Positions 25,023-37,249 of a stretch of DNA of 64,000 bases are shown piece after piece. The DNA lies in NCBI GenBank assembly GCA_964017045.1, contig OZ024804.1:24227549-24291548 (forward strand), given 5' to 3'. The notes beneath the pieces were generated by a model that made no database searches, was not told the origin of the DNA, and saw only the letters and a list, made by a program, of their open reading frames with translations. A program made the translations under genes and the position numbers. Positions within the stretch are counted from its first letter, which is position 1. Each line of letters opens with the position of its first letter. This stretch comes from Omphiscola glabra. Its lineage: Eukaryota > Mollusca > Gastropoda > Lymnaeidae.

Positions 25023-26250
25023 AACAGAAGTCCCAGTGTGGCTTCCGGAGTGGGCGTTCAACTATAGACATGATATTCTCGTTACGCCAAATGTAGGAAA
25101 AGTGTCATGAACAGCATATGCTTCTTTCTATTGCTTTCATAGATCTGACAAAGGCATTCGACTTGGTAAATCGGAGAAGCCTGTTCAGTACCTTGCACAG
25201 AACAGGTTGTACCCCACGACTGCTCACAATCAAACAGCCATTTCACAAAAACAAGCACGGCACAGTAACCTTCAATGTCACAGTCTCTGAGGCATTCCCA
25301 GTCGGCAGCGGAGTAAAACAAGGTTGTGTACTAGCACCAACGCTCTTCTCCATTTTCTTATCGATGCACTTTCAATTTGCCCCCAGGGACTGTGAAGATG
25401 AAGTGTACATTCATACCAAATCTGATGGTGGACTCTTCAGTATCGCTCGCCTTCGTGCAAAGACAAGGTAAAAAAGGTACTATTTTGTGAAGTGCTGTTC
25501 GCTGACGATGCCGCCTTAACATCTCATACAGGATAAGGTCTTCAGCGACTAGTTAATCGTCTATCACACGCCTGTAAAGAGTTTGAATTGTCAGTCTACA
25601 GAAAACTCATGTCATGATGCAAGAAACACCGACCTCTCATCATATCTATTTAGGGTCACAATCTGTCGATTGTTAAACATTTCACATACCTTGGATCCAA
25701 TATTTCTAGTTCTCTCTCCGTTGACGAAGAGATAAACACAAGGATCGCAAAACAAGCAGCAATTAAGGCTAAACTGAATAAGCAGGTGCCTAACACAGAG
25801 GTCTTAGAGCGTGCTAAAATGTTGAGCATATTCTCCGCTTTTAGCAAGAAGCGCCTTCGCTGGTTAGGTCATGTAAGGAGAATGGAGGAAGGCCGTATTC
25901 CAATCAAGATGCTGTTTAGAGAGTTGGCAGAAGGGACAAGGTCCACGCCTGAGATTTATGGACGTTTGCAAAAGGGGCAGGAGGGAAGCCAACATAGTAA
26001 TCAACGAATGGGAGATCATTGCCGAACAGCGTTCTACCTGGCGAACAGCAGTGTACGAAGGAGTCAAAAAGGCAGAAGATGTGCGAAACGAAACCCTGCA
26101 GGAAGGCTAAATCTAACCAGGAGTCAATATTCTCCTGCGAAACATGCAGTCAAGATAGCCATTCCAGGATTGGCCTAGTGAGCCATTCGTTGAAGTGTAC
26201 ATGGCTACGCCATCGTCTCGCGAAGACGGAAGGACGCCATATATATATAT
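25023..26250 (+). pseudogene. 5'-truncated, broken LINE (non-LTR) reverse transcriptase remnant
   Basis: Frames around 25030-26230 together read as a decayed non-LTR reverse transcriptase. In order they show QCGFRSGRSTIDMIF, AFIDLTKAFDLVN (catalytic Asp block), GVKQGCVLAPTLFSIF, VLFADDAALTSH (the F/YADD box, near 25498), HFTYLGSNISS and the downstream RLRWLGHVRRMEEGRIP motif typical of LINE C-termini. The C-terminus ends in a CETC...SHSRIGLVSHSLKC zinc-knuckle-like segment. Stops and frameshifts separate the blocks (stop after the LRQM segment near 25097, frame change near 25470, stops near 25530, 25615 and 25655), so it cannot be active. Everything 5' of the reverse transcriptase fingers, including the endonuclease, is missing: a classic 5' truncation. 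TA-rich microsatellite flanks both ends. Confidence 0.88.
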
Positions 26251-26892
26251 AATTTCAATATTAAAAAAAATTATTTCATTTCAATTCATGTTATCGTCAT
26301 CAAGTCCATGTTTATTAATGATATGAAAGCGGAATAACCTCACTTCCTCCTTTATTCCCGAAAATATTTTTTTTTTAATAAGTGGTCTACCACCCATTAA
26401 AACAAAGTAACCCTTACTGCGATGCATTGGAAACAAAAATAATACGGTAAATCCAAAAAGATGGAAAAAGTAATTATAACTTTAAGAAAATATTTTGAAA
26501 AACGAAACTTTTTAAAATATTTTTTAAATAATCAGTTGTCTTCGTTTATTGTATAAGAGGGCCACCCCTAAGAAATTCCAACCTGTTTGAGGTCACTTCC
26601 CATGGGCTTGGAATCCATGTTACTTGATTATACAATGCTGTTCATGTGCTAAATTTTTAATTATTATGTAGTGTTCTTTTTTTTTACTTCCCTAATAAAC
26701 CAGATATGACTTTTACATATATTCATATATAAATACCGGTGTTCATTAAGAGTTTCAATAGTTACAACGAACCACTTGTTGCAAGTTATTAGAAACATTT
26801 TCTTGTAAATATTTCGTGACGGATTCGAAACTAAAACTTTGGACCTGTAAAGAATGTACATCTGAATTAAGTTGAATGATATCAGTACAGGC

Positions 26893-27097
26893 CAGTGGTC
26901 GGCGAATCGCGGCTCGCGGCCCGCATGCAGATCTTTAACCACCTGAGTGCGGCTCGCCAAGTCGGCCACAAGTCGGGTTTGACTCCGAAAAACATGGTTC
27001 TCGACAGGTTCTTGAAAATAAATTTGGCTCTCTAAAAATTTTAATCGTCCTGCTTCTGATTTTTGGCTCTCTTGGCTCATAAGTTTGCCGACCACTT
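26893..27097. mobile_element. hAT-type MITE (family D)
   Basis: The 205-bp element starts CAGTGGTCGGCGAATCGCGG and ends GTTTGCCGACCACTT. Flanks GTACAGGC (26885-26892) and GTCTAGGC (27098-27105) match at 6 of 8 positions, consistent with an aged 8-bp TSD. CGGCTCGCGGCCCGCATG is internal. Confidence 0.8.
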
Positions 27098-27105
27098 GTC
27101 TAGGC

Positions 27106-28846
27106 GGTCATGTCCGACTTCTGATTAAGAAGCAAATAATTAGCTAGTTACTATGGTTAAATATGGGGGCAAATGAAGCAACTGTTAGCAAGTGACCAAC
27201 CATTCAGCAAGCATTAACATGTTGCTGCTCTTTTAATTCGTTTAAAAAACTATTTTAAAACACTATAAAAGTTAATGAATTATTTAATCTCACACACTCT
27301 TTCATAGTATAATTAAGTGTTTATTATATTTTATATAGAATTCATTGTTTGTGTGATTATTTTTTTTTAAACTTCCATCATTGCGAAACTTTTTAAGGGT
27401 TCTGCAATTTTTTTCATCATCAACAAAAAATAAATTTAAAAATAAATAAATACATAAATAAAAATAAACGTGTTTTGTGTTTTCTATCTGTCCAGATAAA
27501 TGAAGAACTCAACAGTCCAGGTACATCACACCCCCACCCCCCTTCCATTTTGTTTGTTACCCACTTAAAAAAATACGAGCTATCGATTGAAAGGAACAAA
27601 CAAACAAACACGTAATATTGTTTAAAAGTATAATTTTTAGTGGTGTATAATATGACAATGAAACTGAAACCATAATAAAGTGTCATTTTTATAAGCACAA
27701 ATGTTTTAGAGTTGCGTGGTCTTAAGTTTCAACACCGCCGCTCTCCCCCTCCACTCACAACTTTAAACTATGAATATACCTACTGCGTCTATGACATATG
27801 GAAAAACAATATATAAGTGCCCACACAACCAAACCAACCTCTACACCCACACCAAACCCCCATACCCACACAAACTTTACAAAAAAAATGAAACTTGACG
27901 GTTGTTAGGTTGACAAGTACCGGAAGCTACAATTCTCTCCCCCCCCCCCCCCCCACGCCCCCAGTAAAGCTTTCGGAGTGACGAAAAGTACTTCTTATCA
28001 GAGGTTATTATAAAGCTGAGCTTAAGGTAATATAAAGCTGAGCTTAAGGAAAGAAAACTACAATTTTATCCTACTTTTTAGATCCCCTCCCCTTTTCGGC
28101 ACTCTTCAACAAAAAAAACAATCAAAAAAACCTTTTCTGTTGGTAAAAATTGACGCCCCTCAACTAAAGAAAAAATGTTTAACCAGACACGGACCGCCCT
28201 CTCTGCAATGACGTTGCAGAGGGGGCAAAATTGAAAAGTTTCAGGGGGGAGGGGCTCCAACAGTCACGCGGCGGCTCTGCGTACAACAATCTACCAAGGG
28301 TTTCAGAGTGTCATATTCTATCAAAGTTCGTTTAAAATATTTATTGGTGACCGTAGGCGCATCAGTCATGACTGAGAGTCAGTCTTATATTTTAATACTT
28401 TTATTGTTTTGATGCAATTAATAAAGTTATAAGAAACATAATTTAAAATCGAAATTTTGGCTTTTTTTTTTTTTTTAAATTTTATGACTAAAATGTTTTT
28501 TCCGCCTTGGTTCCATCTCAATATTTATTTTATAACTCCAACATCCAACAGTGTCTGGCAAAACAAAGAGTGGATAATTAGATCACTCCAATTAGACTAG
28601 CATTGCAAAAAAAAAAAAAAAAAAAAAAAAAAAACAAGGGCAAAGTTTTTTGCATCAATCCTTTATAAACTGTAATATCGAGCAATGGGATTGGGGCTAA
28701 TAGTTTAACAAAACATGCATTTAAATAACTCTCTTTATAAGAATCCCAATTAGGGCTGCCCCCAAGGCTGGCAACCTCACATTATTTTTCACGCTCCTGA
28801 TTAATATTTATATTCTAATGTCCCACCCGCATTTACAGTTTACAGC
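27106..28846. other. Gene-free AT-rich DNA with homopolymers
   Basis: A C18 run lies at about 27939-27956 and an A-rich run (about 27 A) at 28607-28634. A duplicated 'taaagctgagcttaaggtaa' is at 28011-28050. A motif-rich non-repetitive block is at about 28500-28830. No gene is supported. Confidence 0.6.
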
Positions 28847-29046
28847 GCGGAGCTATTTCACAAACGATATCAGAGACAGCGCAGAGCTATTTCACAAACG
28901 ATATCAGAGACAGCGCAGAGCTATTTCACAAACGATATCAGAGACAGCGCAGAGCTATTTCACAAACGATATCAGAGACAGCGCAGAGCTATTTCACAAA
29001 TGATATCAGAGACAGCGCAGAGCTATTTCACAAATGATATCAGAGA
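28847..29046. repeat. 34-bp tandem repeat, 6 copies
   Basis: The unit is 'gcgcagagctatttcacaaa' + 'cgatatcagagaca'. Nearly identical copies. Confidence 0.95.
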
Positions 29047-29377
29047 AACAAAAGAACATTACGCACCAAACGCACTTGAGATGTTAATTTTTTTTAAAGA
29101 ATCTCATTTAGCGCAGTTATCGGGAATTTTATTTCGTGAAATCAGTGGCATCAGGTTTCCTTCATCTTCCACTTGAAAAACAAGAAAAACTGAATTTTTT
29201 TTAAGGTTTGGGTTGAGGGTGGTGATGAAAATGGGACATAAAGTTTTTTTCATCGGTAACGAGTCTATGTACCAGGTTCCAGCTCGATAGGTTGACGGGA
29301 AGTGGGTCAATTAGCCGTCCGGAGATTTTTCCAGCCACGAACAAAAGCGAAGTTAATATAAAGGTTTTCAAAAATTC

Positions 29378-30776
29378 GAATAGCTTCGTACTCTGATGAC
29401 CTGAATAGCTTCGTACTCTGATGACCTGAATAGCTTCGTACTCTGATGACCTGAATAGCTTCGTACTCTGATGACCTGAATAGCTTCGTACTCTGATGAC
29501 CTGAATAGCTTCGTACTCTGACGACCTGAATAGCTTCGTACTCTGACGACCTGAATAGCTTCGTACTCTGACGACCTGAATAGCTTCGTACTCTGACGAC
29601 CTGAATAGCTTCGTACTCTGATGACCTGAATAGCTTCGTACTCTGATGACCTGAATAGCTTCGTACTCTGATGACCTGAATAGCTTCGTACTCTGATGAC
29701 CTGAATAGCTTCGTACTCTGATGACCTGAATAGCTTCGTACTCTGACGACCTGAATAGCTTCGTACTCTGACGACCTGAATAGCTTCGTACTCTGACGAC
29801 CTGAATAGCTTCGTACTCTGATGACCTGAATAGCTTCGTACTCTGATGACCTGAATAGCTTTGTACTCTGACGACCTGAATAGCTTCGTAATCTGACGAC
29901 CTGAATAGCTTCGTACTCTGACGACCTGAATAGCTCCGTACTCTGATGACCTGAATAGCTTCGTACTCTGACGACCTGAATAGCTTCGTACTCTGATGAC
30001 CTGAATAGCTTTGTACTCTGACGACCTGAATAGCTTCGTAATCTGACGACCTGAATAGCTTCGTACTCTGATGACCTGAATAGCTTCGTACTCTGATGAC
30101 CTGAATAGCTTCGTACTCTGACGACCTGAATAGCTTCGTACTCTGATGACCTGAATAGCTTTGTACTCTGACGACCTGAATAGCTTCGTACTCTGACGAC
30201 CTGAATAGCTTCGTACTCTGACGACCTGAATAGCTTCGTACTCTGATGACCTGAATAGCTTCGTACTCTGACGACCTGAATAGCTTCGTACTCTGACGAC
30301 CTGAATAGCCTCGTACTCTGACGACCTGAATAGCTTCGTACTCTGATGACCTGAATAGCTTCGTACTCTGACGACCTGAATAGCTTCGTACTCTGACAAC
30401 CTGAATAGATTCGTACTCTGACGACCTGAATAGCTTCGTACTCTGATGACCTGAATAGCTTCGTACTCTGACGACCTGAACAGCTTCGTACTCTGACGAC
30501 CTGAACAGCTTCGTACTCTGACGACCTGAACAGCTTCGTACTCTGACGACCTGAATAGCTTCGTACTCTGACGACCTGAATAGCTTCGTACTCTGACGAC
30601 CTGAATAGCTTTGTACTCTGACGACCTGAATAGCTTCGTAATCTGACGACCTGAATAGCTTCGTACTCTGATGACCTGAATAGCTTCGTACTCTGACGAC
30701 CTGAATAGCTTCGTACTCTGATGACCTGAATAGCTTCGTACTCTGATGACCTGAATAGCTTCGTACTCTGATGACC
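29378..30776. repeat. 25-bp minisatellite, about 56 copies
   Basis: The unit is 'gaatagcttcgtactctgat' + 'gacct'; the main variant is GATGAC/GACGAC. Although 25 is not a multiple of 3, the unit lacks stops in the relevant phases on the minus strand, giving a 577-codon artefact frame with a 25-residue (75-bp) period. Confidence 0.97.
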
Positions 30777-30984
30777 TTCATAAAAGAAAGAACAAATACT
30801 TCCTGTGATTTTGTGAGGTACACAAAAAGTACCGGACTGGCTCTCTGGTACCTAGCCGTTCGGCCACAACACTGACTGTAAACTGTTACTGGGAATAAAT
30901 GAAAATAATCCCTTAGATTTAACCTAAACGTCAAAGGGGCTATTTTTCGAATTCTTTGGACGTCTTATATGCCCCTGTCTATAT

Positions 30985-31200
30985 ATTTACCATTGTACCA
31001 GCCACTGTATGTATAGTTAACATTGTACCAGCCCCTGTATGTATAGTTAACGTATTATCCACTCTTGTTTGTATAGTTCACGGGTTATTTGCCCTTGTCT
31101 ATGTGTTAACATATTATCTGCCTACCAGCACTCCGGATGGACCTTAGATGTCAACACTTTATATGCCCACCAGAACTCCGGATGGACCTTAAATGCCAAC
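30985..31200. repeat. Two short degenerate repeats
   Basis: 'cattgtaccagcccctgtat' + 'gtatagttaa'-like units (about 4) occupy 30985-31110. A two-copy 'ccagcactccggatggacct' repeat follows at 31122-31200. Confidence 0.75.
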
Positions 31201-31783
31201 TCATCTACGAGAAGGCAAAACTCTTAAATGGAACCCGGAAACACACAAGACACACTGCTGGTCATCTACTGCATCCTCGTCTATTTCCAGCCGTCTTGAC
31301 CAAGTATTGCCGTTGGATCAAATAGGCAGGGACAAAAAGGTTAGGTTGACGGATTGAGCAAATCTCACTCATTTTAATTAAACAAAATACAACTCAAGTT
31401 GAAAATTGCTTCGTTCATCTTCGCTTGCGAAGGACAGAACGATATCTGCCCATGTCTTTATTTCAAGAAGAAATATACAACAATTTTAATATGTAATTAT
31501 GTTTATACCTAATAATAAATGCAGGAGTTGGAGGTGGTGTGGGTGGGTTGACAGTTGGGTGAAATTGATAATGACACCTTAATAAAGATCTAAGTTTCTT
31601 TTTATGATAACAATGGGGGGTGGGGTGGGGTGGGGTGTGATGAGATGGGAACAAAAGTTTAAAAAAAATTTAATAGTCTGGCGTGTTGATGTTGCCAGTT
31701 AAAACAACATTTGACAGTTGCGCCATGTTGTTATTCCTCTTCCGTGTCTCACGTCATCAAAATGGCGTCTTAACCTTATGTGT
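31201..31783. other. Gene-free unique DNA
   Basis: G/T-rich stretch at 31612-31640; otherwise nothing recognised. Confidence 0.55.
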
Positions 31784-32943
31784 TGGAGTCAGTGGGTGGA
31801 TGGCTGATGATCATTGGTTGGAGTCAGTGGGTGGATGATTGATGATCATTGTTTGGAGTCAGTGGGTGGATGGTTGATGATCATTGTTGGGAGTCAATGG
31901 GTGGATGGTTGATGATCATTGTTTGGAGTCAGTGGGTGGATGGTTGATGATCATTGGTTGGAGTCAGTGAGTGGATGATTGATGATCGTTGGTTGGAGTC
32001 AGTGGATGGATGGCTGATGATGATGGTTTGGAGTCAGTGGGTGGATGGTTGATGATCATTGGTTGGAGTCAGTGGGTGGATGATTGATGATCATTGTTTG
32101 GAGTCAGTGGGTGTATGGTTGATGATCATTGGTTGGAGTCAGTGGGTGGATGGTTGATGATCATTGTTTGGAGTCAGTGGGTGGATGGTTGATGATCATT
32201 GTTTGGAGTCAGTGGTTGGATGGTTGATGATTATTGTTTGGAGTCAGTGGGTGGATGGTTGATGATCATTGTTTGGAGTCAGTGGGTGGATGGTTGATGA
32301 TCATTGTTTGGAGTCAGTGGGTGGATGGTTGATGATCATTGGTTGGAGTCAGTGGGTGGATGGTTGATGATCATTGGTTGGAGTCAGTGGGTGGATCATT
32401 GATGATCGTTGGTTGGAGTCAGTGGGTAGATGGCTGATGATCATTGGTTGGAGTCAGTGGGTGGATGATTGATGATCATTGTTTGGAGTCAGTGGGTGGA
32501 TGGTTGATGATCATTGTTGGGAGTCAATGGGTGGATGGCTGATGATCATTGTTTGGAGTCAGTGGGTGGATGGTTGATGATCATTGGTTGGAGTCAGTGG
32601 GTGGATGATTGATGATCGTTGGTTGGAGTCAGTGGGTGGATGGCTGATGATGATGGTTTGGAGTCAGTGGGTGGATGGTTGATGATCATTGGTTGGAGTC
32701 AGTGGGTGGATGGCTGATGATCATTGGTTGGAGTCAGTGGGTGGATGGTTGATAATCATTGTTTGGAATCAGTGGGTGGATGGCTGATAATCATTGGTTG
32801 GAGTCAGTGGGTGGATGGTTGATGATCATTGTTTTGAGTCAGTGGGTGGATGGTTGATGATCATTGGTTGGAGTCAGTGGGTGGATGGTTGATGATCATT
32901 GTTTGGAATCAGTGGGTGGATGGTTGATGATCGTTGGTCGGAT
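31784..32943. repeat. 35-bp minisatellite, about 33 copies
   Basis: The unit is 'ttggagtcagtgggtggatg' + 'gttgatgatcattgt', with the 8-bp palindrome ATGATCAT. Variants include GATT/GGTT/GGCT. Confidence 0.97.
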
Positions 32944-33300
32944 GTCAATTCGGCATGCATTTTAATTTAAAAAACTTTGTTTGAAATGGAAGGTTCACAT
33001 TTTAATTGCTTGACTTATTTCAGAGTAGTAACAATTTTTACCAGCTCCATCCCAGGGCAAAAGAACCTGCTCCAGAGCTCCAAGCTCCAGCTTCGAGTTT
33101 CGCTCCAAGCTCCAGATTCGAGTTTCGCTCCAAAGCCCAGGTACCTACTAGTGGCTAAGCATGCGGAGTAACAACAGTCTCGTCTTGTATACGTCATTTT
33201 GACCCAGTCGCCTATTTTCTCTTATACTCAGTGGCGTCACCTGACTTAATGTAATTCACGGTGGCATCCCCTCCAGACTTCTACATGGACCTTCTGTTGG

Positions 33301-34396
33301 TCTGCTCTGGTGGTACACTGCTCTGGTGGTACACTGCTCTGGTGGTACACTGCTCTGGTGGTACACTGCTCTGGTGGTACACTGCTCTGGTGGTACACTG
33401 CTCTGGTGGTACACTGCTCTGGTGGCACCTTGTGCTGTGGCAACCATTTTCTTATGGCAACCGACTCTGGTGGTACACTGCTCTGGTGTTACACTGCTCT
33501 GGTGGTACACAGCTCTGGTGGTACACTGCTCTGGTGGTACACTGCTCTGGTGGCACACTGCTCTGGTGGCACACTGCTCTGGTGGTACACTGCTCTGGTG
33601 GCACACTGCTCTGGTGGCACACTGCTCTGGTGGCACACTGCTCTGGTGGCACACTGCTCTGGCGGTACACTGCTCTGGCGGCACACTGCTCTGGCGGCAC
33701 ACTGCTCTGGTGGCACACCGCTCTGGTGGTACACTGCTCTGGTGGCACACTGCTCTGGTGTTACACTGCTCTGGCGGTACACTGCTCTGGCGGCACACTG
33801 CTCTGGCGGCACACCGCTCTGGTGGCACACCGCTCTGGTGGCACACTGCTCTGGTGGCACACTGCTCTGGTGGTACACTGCTCTGGTGGTACACTGCTCT
33901 GGTGGTACACTGCTCTGGTGGTACACTGCTCTGGTGGTACACTGCTCTGGTGGTACACTGCTCTGGTGGTACACTGCTCTGGTGGTACACTGCTTTGGTG
34001 GTACACTGCTCTGGTGGCACACTGCTCTGGTGGCACACCGCTCTGGTGGTACACTGCTCTGGTGGCACACTGCTCTGGTGTTACACTGCTCTGGCGGTAC
34101 ACTGCTCTGGCGGCACACTGCTCTGGCGGCACACTGCTCTGGTGGCACACCGCTCTGGTGGCACACTGCTCTGGTGGCACACTGCTCTGGTGGCACACTG
34201 CTCTGGTGGTACACTGCTCTGGTGGTACACTGCTCTGGTGGTACACTGCTCTGGTGGTACACTGCTCTGGTGGTACACTGCTCTGGTGGTACACTGCTCT
34301 GGTGGTACACTGCTTTGGTGGTACACTGCTCTGGTGGCACACTGCTCTGGTGGTACACTGCTCTGGTGGCACACTGCTCTGGTGGTACACTGCTCT
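33301..34396. repeat. 16-bp minisatellite, about 68 copies, with 320-bp higher-order unit
   Basis: The unit is 'tctggtggtacactgc' (variants GGTGGCACAC, GGCGGCACAC, GGTGTTACAC). A diverged interruption lies at 33429-33466. The variant order at 33759-34078 is repeated, nearly identically, at 34079-34398. Several long overlapping frames are artefacts. Confidence 0.97.
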
Positions 34397-34398
34397 CA

Positions 34399-35818
34399 AC
34401 TTAGATATGTTATCAAACCGACTTGAGCGGGCTCTGTCAACTTTACTATTTTCTATTTTGGTGTCACACCCACACCACACACCACCCCCACCCCCCGTGA
34501 GGGTGTCACGCTGTGCGGTCCACACCCTTTTCACCACCCTACGAGCTATAACTAGAATTTATTTTCTGTGTACATAGATTCATATAGACATTTTGAATTT
34601 AAATAATCTATGACCTTCTTCCTTTGAAATCGGGGAAAAAGGGGGGGGGGGGAGGTGGTGTAAGTGTTGGGTACTTCTACGTTCAGTTGAGCCTTAACCT
34701 AGACTATTACGGACCGTTATAAATTGAGAATTTAATCTCTTAATTTTAGACTATGGCTCGTTCTAGAAACAGTCCATAATAAAGGACGATACCAAAGTTT
34801 AAAAATAATAACAAATAAAACGACAATCAAGGCCAGAGCTAATTACAATTAATAAATTTTTTAATTTGTGAACTTCAATTAAATAATAACAGCAAGAGAA
34901 AATAGGATTAAAATTATAAACTTACAGATTTGCTGGTACCTGTATATAAAAATAAAACGAGCACAAAATTGTACAACGAGGAAATAGAAAAATCTACACA
35001 CAACAAGGTATTAAATAATGACACATTGCACGACTCGTGATCAAAAGAAAAATCTCTCTCCCTCTCTATCTGTCAGCCCTTTTTATAGGCATTTCCTACT
35101 AAGGTCTATCGAACCACCTAACACATTGTTTTGCCTTCGCGTTTTATCCATAATCTTCTATTATTTGCGACAGTTCTCCTGACTAGAATAAATGTTGTAA
35201 ATAAGTTTTTCTAGTCACACTTCAAAGGTGGTCACGAGAGTTCACGAGGGGTCATGCACGTGGGACGCGAGATAGGCGTGCTAAAAACACGTCATCCTTC
35301 ATAACAGACAAAAACGCGTTTAAAACTTTATTTTTCGATAGAGTTTACGAAAACATTGTTACCTTGTTGACCCTCCCCCCTTTTTCCCCCATGTTCCATA
35401 GTAAGAGAAATACAGGGGGGGCCACCATTCAGGTGAAGAAGGTCAATAAAGAAAAAAAATGGACGTTTCGGCCAAGAAGCCTTCAACAGTAAAATTACAG
35501 AGACAGACAAACTCAGCTTGTAGATATGTCGTTGGCGGGAAATGGTAGACATATTTAATTACGGAAGTGTCCCATGACGTCAAAGAATTTGCGGATGACA
35601 GCAGGAAACATAAGATATTAGAAAAAATGAATCAATTAATTAAATACGATAAGCTCAAAGGGAATTGGAAGATTGCTATAAAACAGATAAGACTGCATAG
35701 TTATAAGGTTAGCAAGAAGGCTGGATATGGGGTAAATGAAATGTCATGGAAAGAAAACCGAAATTGAATGCTTTTTTTTCCGTCGAAGGCTTCTTGGTGG
35801 AAACATCCATTTGTTTTG
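34399..35818. other. Gene-free DNA with dispersed repeat copies
   Basis: 34583-34632 matches 37151-37196 ('gacattttgaatttaaataa...'). 35480-35555 matches, inverted, 48690-48790. No gene is supported. Confidence 0.65.
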
Positions 35819-35826
35819 TATTAGTT

Positions 35827-36016
35827 CAGTGGCGTAGTGAGGGGGGGCAAAGGGGGCATCATGCCCCGGGCGCTAATCACAAAGGGGCGCCAAATGGTAT
35901 ATTTTACTATAATATTGTATGGTTTTCGGATAGGGGGGGGGGGCAATAACAAGGTATTGGGGGTGCGCTAAAAAGGTATTGTGCCCCGGGCACGAGTTAA
36001 GCTCGCTACGGCTCTG
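35827..36016. mobile_element. hAT-type MITE (family C), perfect 8-bp TSD
   Basis: The 190-bp element has ends CAGTGGCGTAGTGAG and CTCGCTACGGCTCTG (12 of 15 positions inverted-complementary). It is flanked by perfect TATTAGTT duplications (35819-35826, 36017-36024). Two internal GCCCCGGGC blocks are present. Confidence 0.9.
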
Positions 36017-36119
36017 TATTAGTTGTGTCCTTCTTCGGGGATTCCGCTACCCCGTGTGTAGATTTATTGTTCATTAAGAAATATTTATTTATTTATTTGA
36101 TAGGATTTATTTTATACTT

Positions 36120-37200
36120 ATATATCTCTTATATATATCTCATATATATATATTAAGCTTCAAGGGTGACTCGTGGACTGCTTCCATTTCCGGCTTCTTC
36201 CTAAAAATCGTGGCTACTTCCTAAACTGAGAGTTTACTACAAATAATTCTATATGTTTGAAAGCAAGTATGGTTCAATAATGAGTTCAATTGCACGTAAA
36301 ATATAATTCCCGATAACTACGCTAATTTTTATTTTTTATTTTTTTTACGCAACTGCGTTTTGCGTAATATTTTCTTTTCGGAAAATGAAAATCGTCTCAA
36401 TTTAAGTACGGTGTAAAAATGTTCGGTTTATAAGTGGTTTGGCAATAAGAATATTTAATATAGTTCATGGGCGTGAAATAAAAAGTGTGCAGTGACGTAT
36501 CATGGGGGGAAGGGGTGTAGCAAAAAAAAATGGATTCTTAAATGTGCGTTACTTGAGTTCATTTTTTTGTCAAGTAACTTTAGTAGATGGGAAGATCACG
36601 CATTGCTGTCGCCAATGTTTGGCGGGCTATAGCTATTATATATATATAAAATATAACGCTTCTTGTGGACTGCTTCTATTTTCTGCGTATTTGATACTGA
36701 GATTATTTTCGTAGCGTTGCTACATGTTTTGTATTTTATGACGTGTATTTTGGTATGGGAAATGGAGTTATTAATGTTGTTACGTTTTATCAGGAGCAGC
36801 AGTGATGGCGTAGTTCGTAATGGTGTGTTTGTAATAAGGTTCTTTATTTAATAAAGTTTTTAAAATAATTAATAAAACTAATTATATTACATATTATGTG
36901 TTTGAAAGAAAATATGGTTCAATAGTGTGTTCAATAAAGCGCAAAATATAATTCCCGATAACTACGCTAAATGATTGCCGTTTGTTGCGTAATATTGTCT
37001 TTAAGGAAAATGAAATCGTCTTAATTTAAATATGGTGTGATACATATTCGGTTTAAAACTGGTTGGGACATCAGAATATTAATATAGTTCATTGCGTTTG
37101 GCGAGCGATAACCAGTATTTATTATTTTCTGTATAAATAGTTTCAATAGACATTTTGAATTTAAATAATCTATGATTTTCTTCCTTTGAAATCGGGGAGG
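36120..37200. repeat. Diverged pair of copies of an unknown dispersed repeat
   Basis: 36250-36470 and 36900-37085 align over 'tttgaaagnaantatggttc', 'aaaatataattcccgataac' and 'tatagttcat'. 36170-36210 resembles 36655-36690 ('gtggactgcttc'). The family and borders are unknown. Confidence 0.7.
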
Positions 37201-37249
37201 GGAGAAGGAAGTAAACAAATACATTTTTGGGGTACTGGCTGAAAAAAGT

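Noticed and set aside
25118..26252. Functional reverse transcriptase gene
   Set aside because: Several stops and frame changes separate the conserved blocks, and the 5' half is missing.
29201..30934. 577-codon minus-strand frame over the 25-bp array
   Set aside because: It is open because the unit has no stop in the three phases cycled. The flanking non-repeat codons show no homology.
33246..34577. Cys- and Trp-rich frames over the 16-bp array (antifreeze- or toxin-like in composition)
   Set aside because: The cysteine and tryptophan content comes from the 16-bp unit. There is no signal peptide and no conserved cysteine framework.
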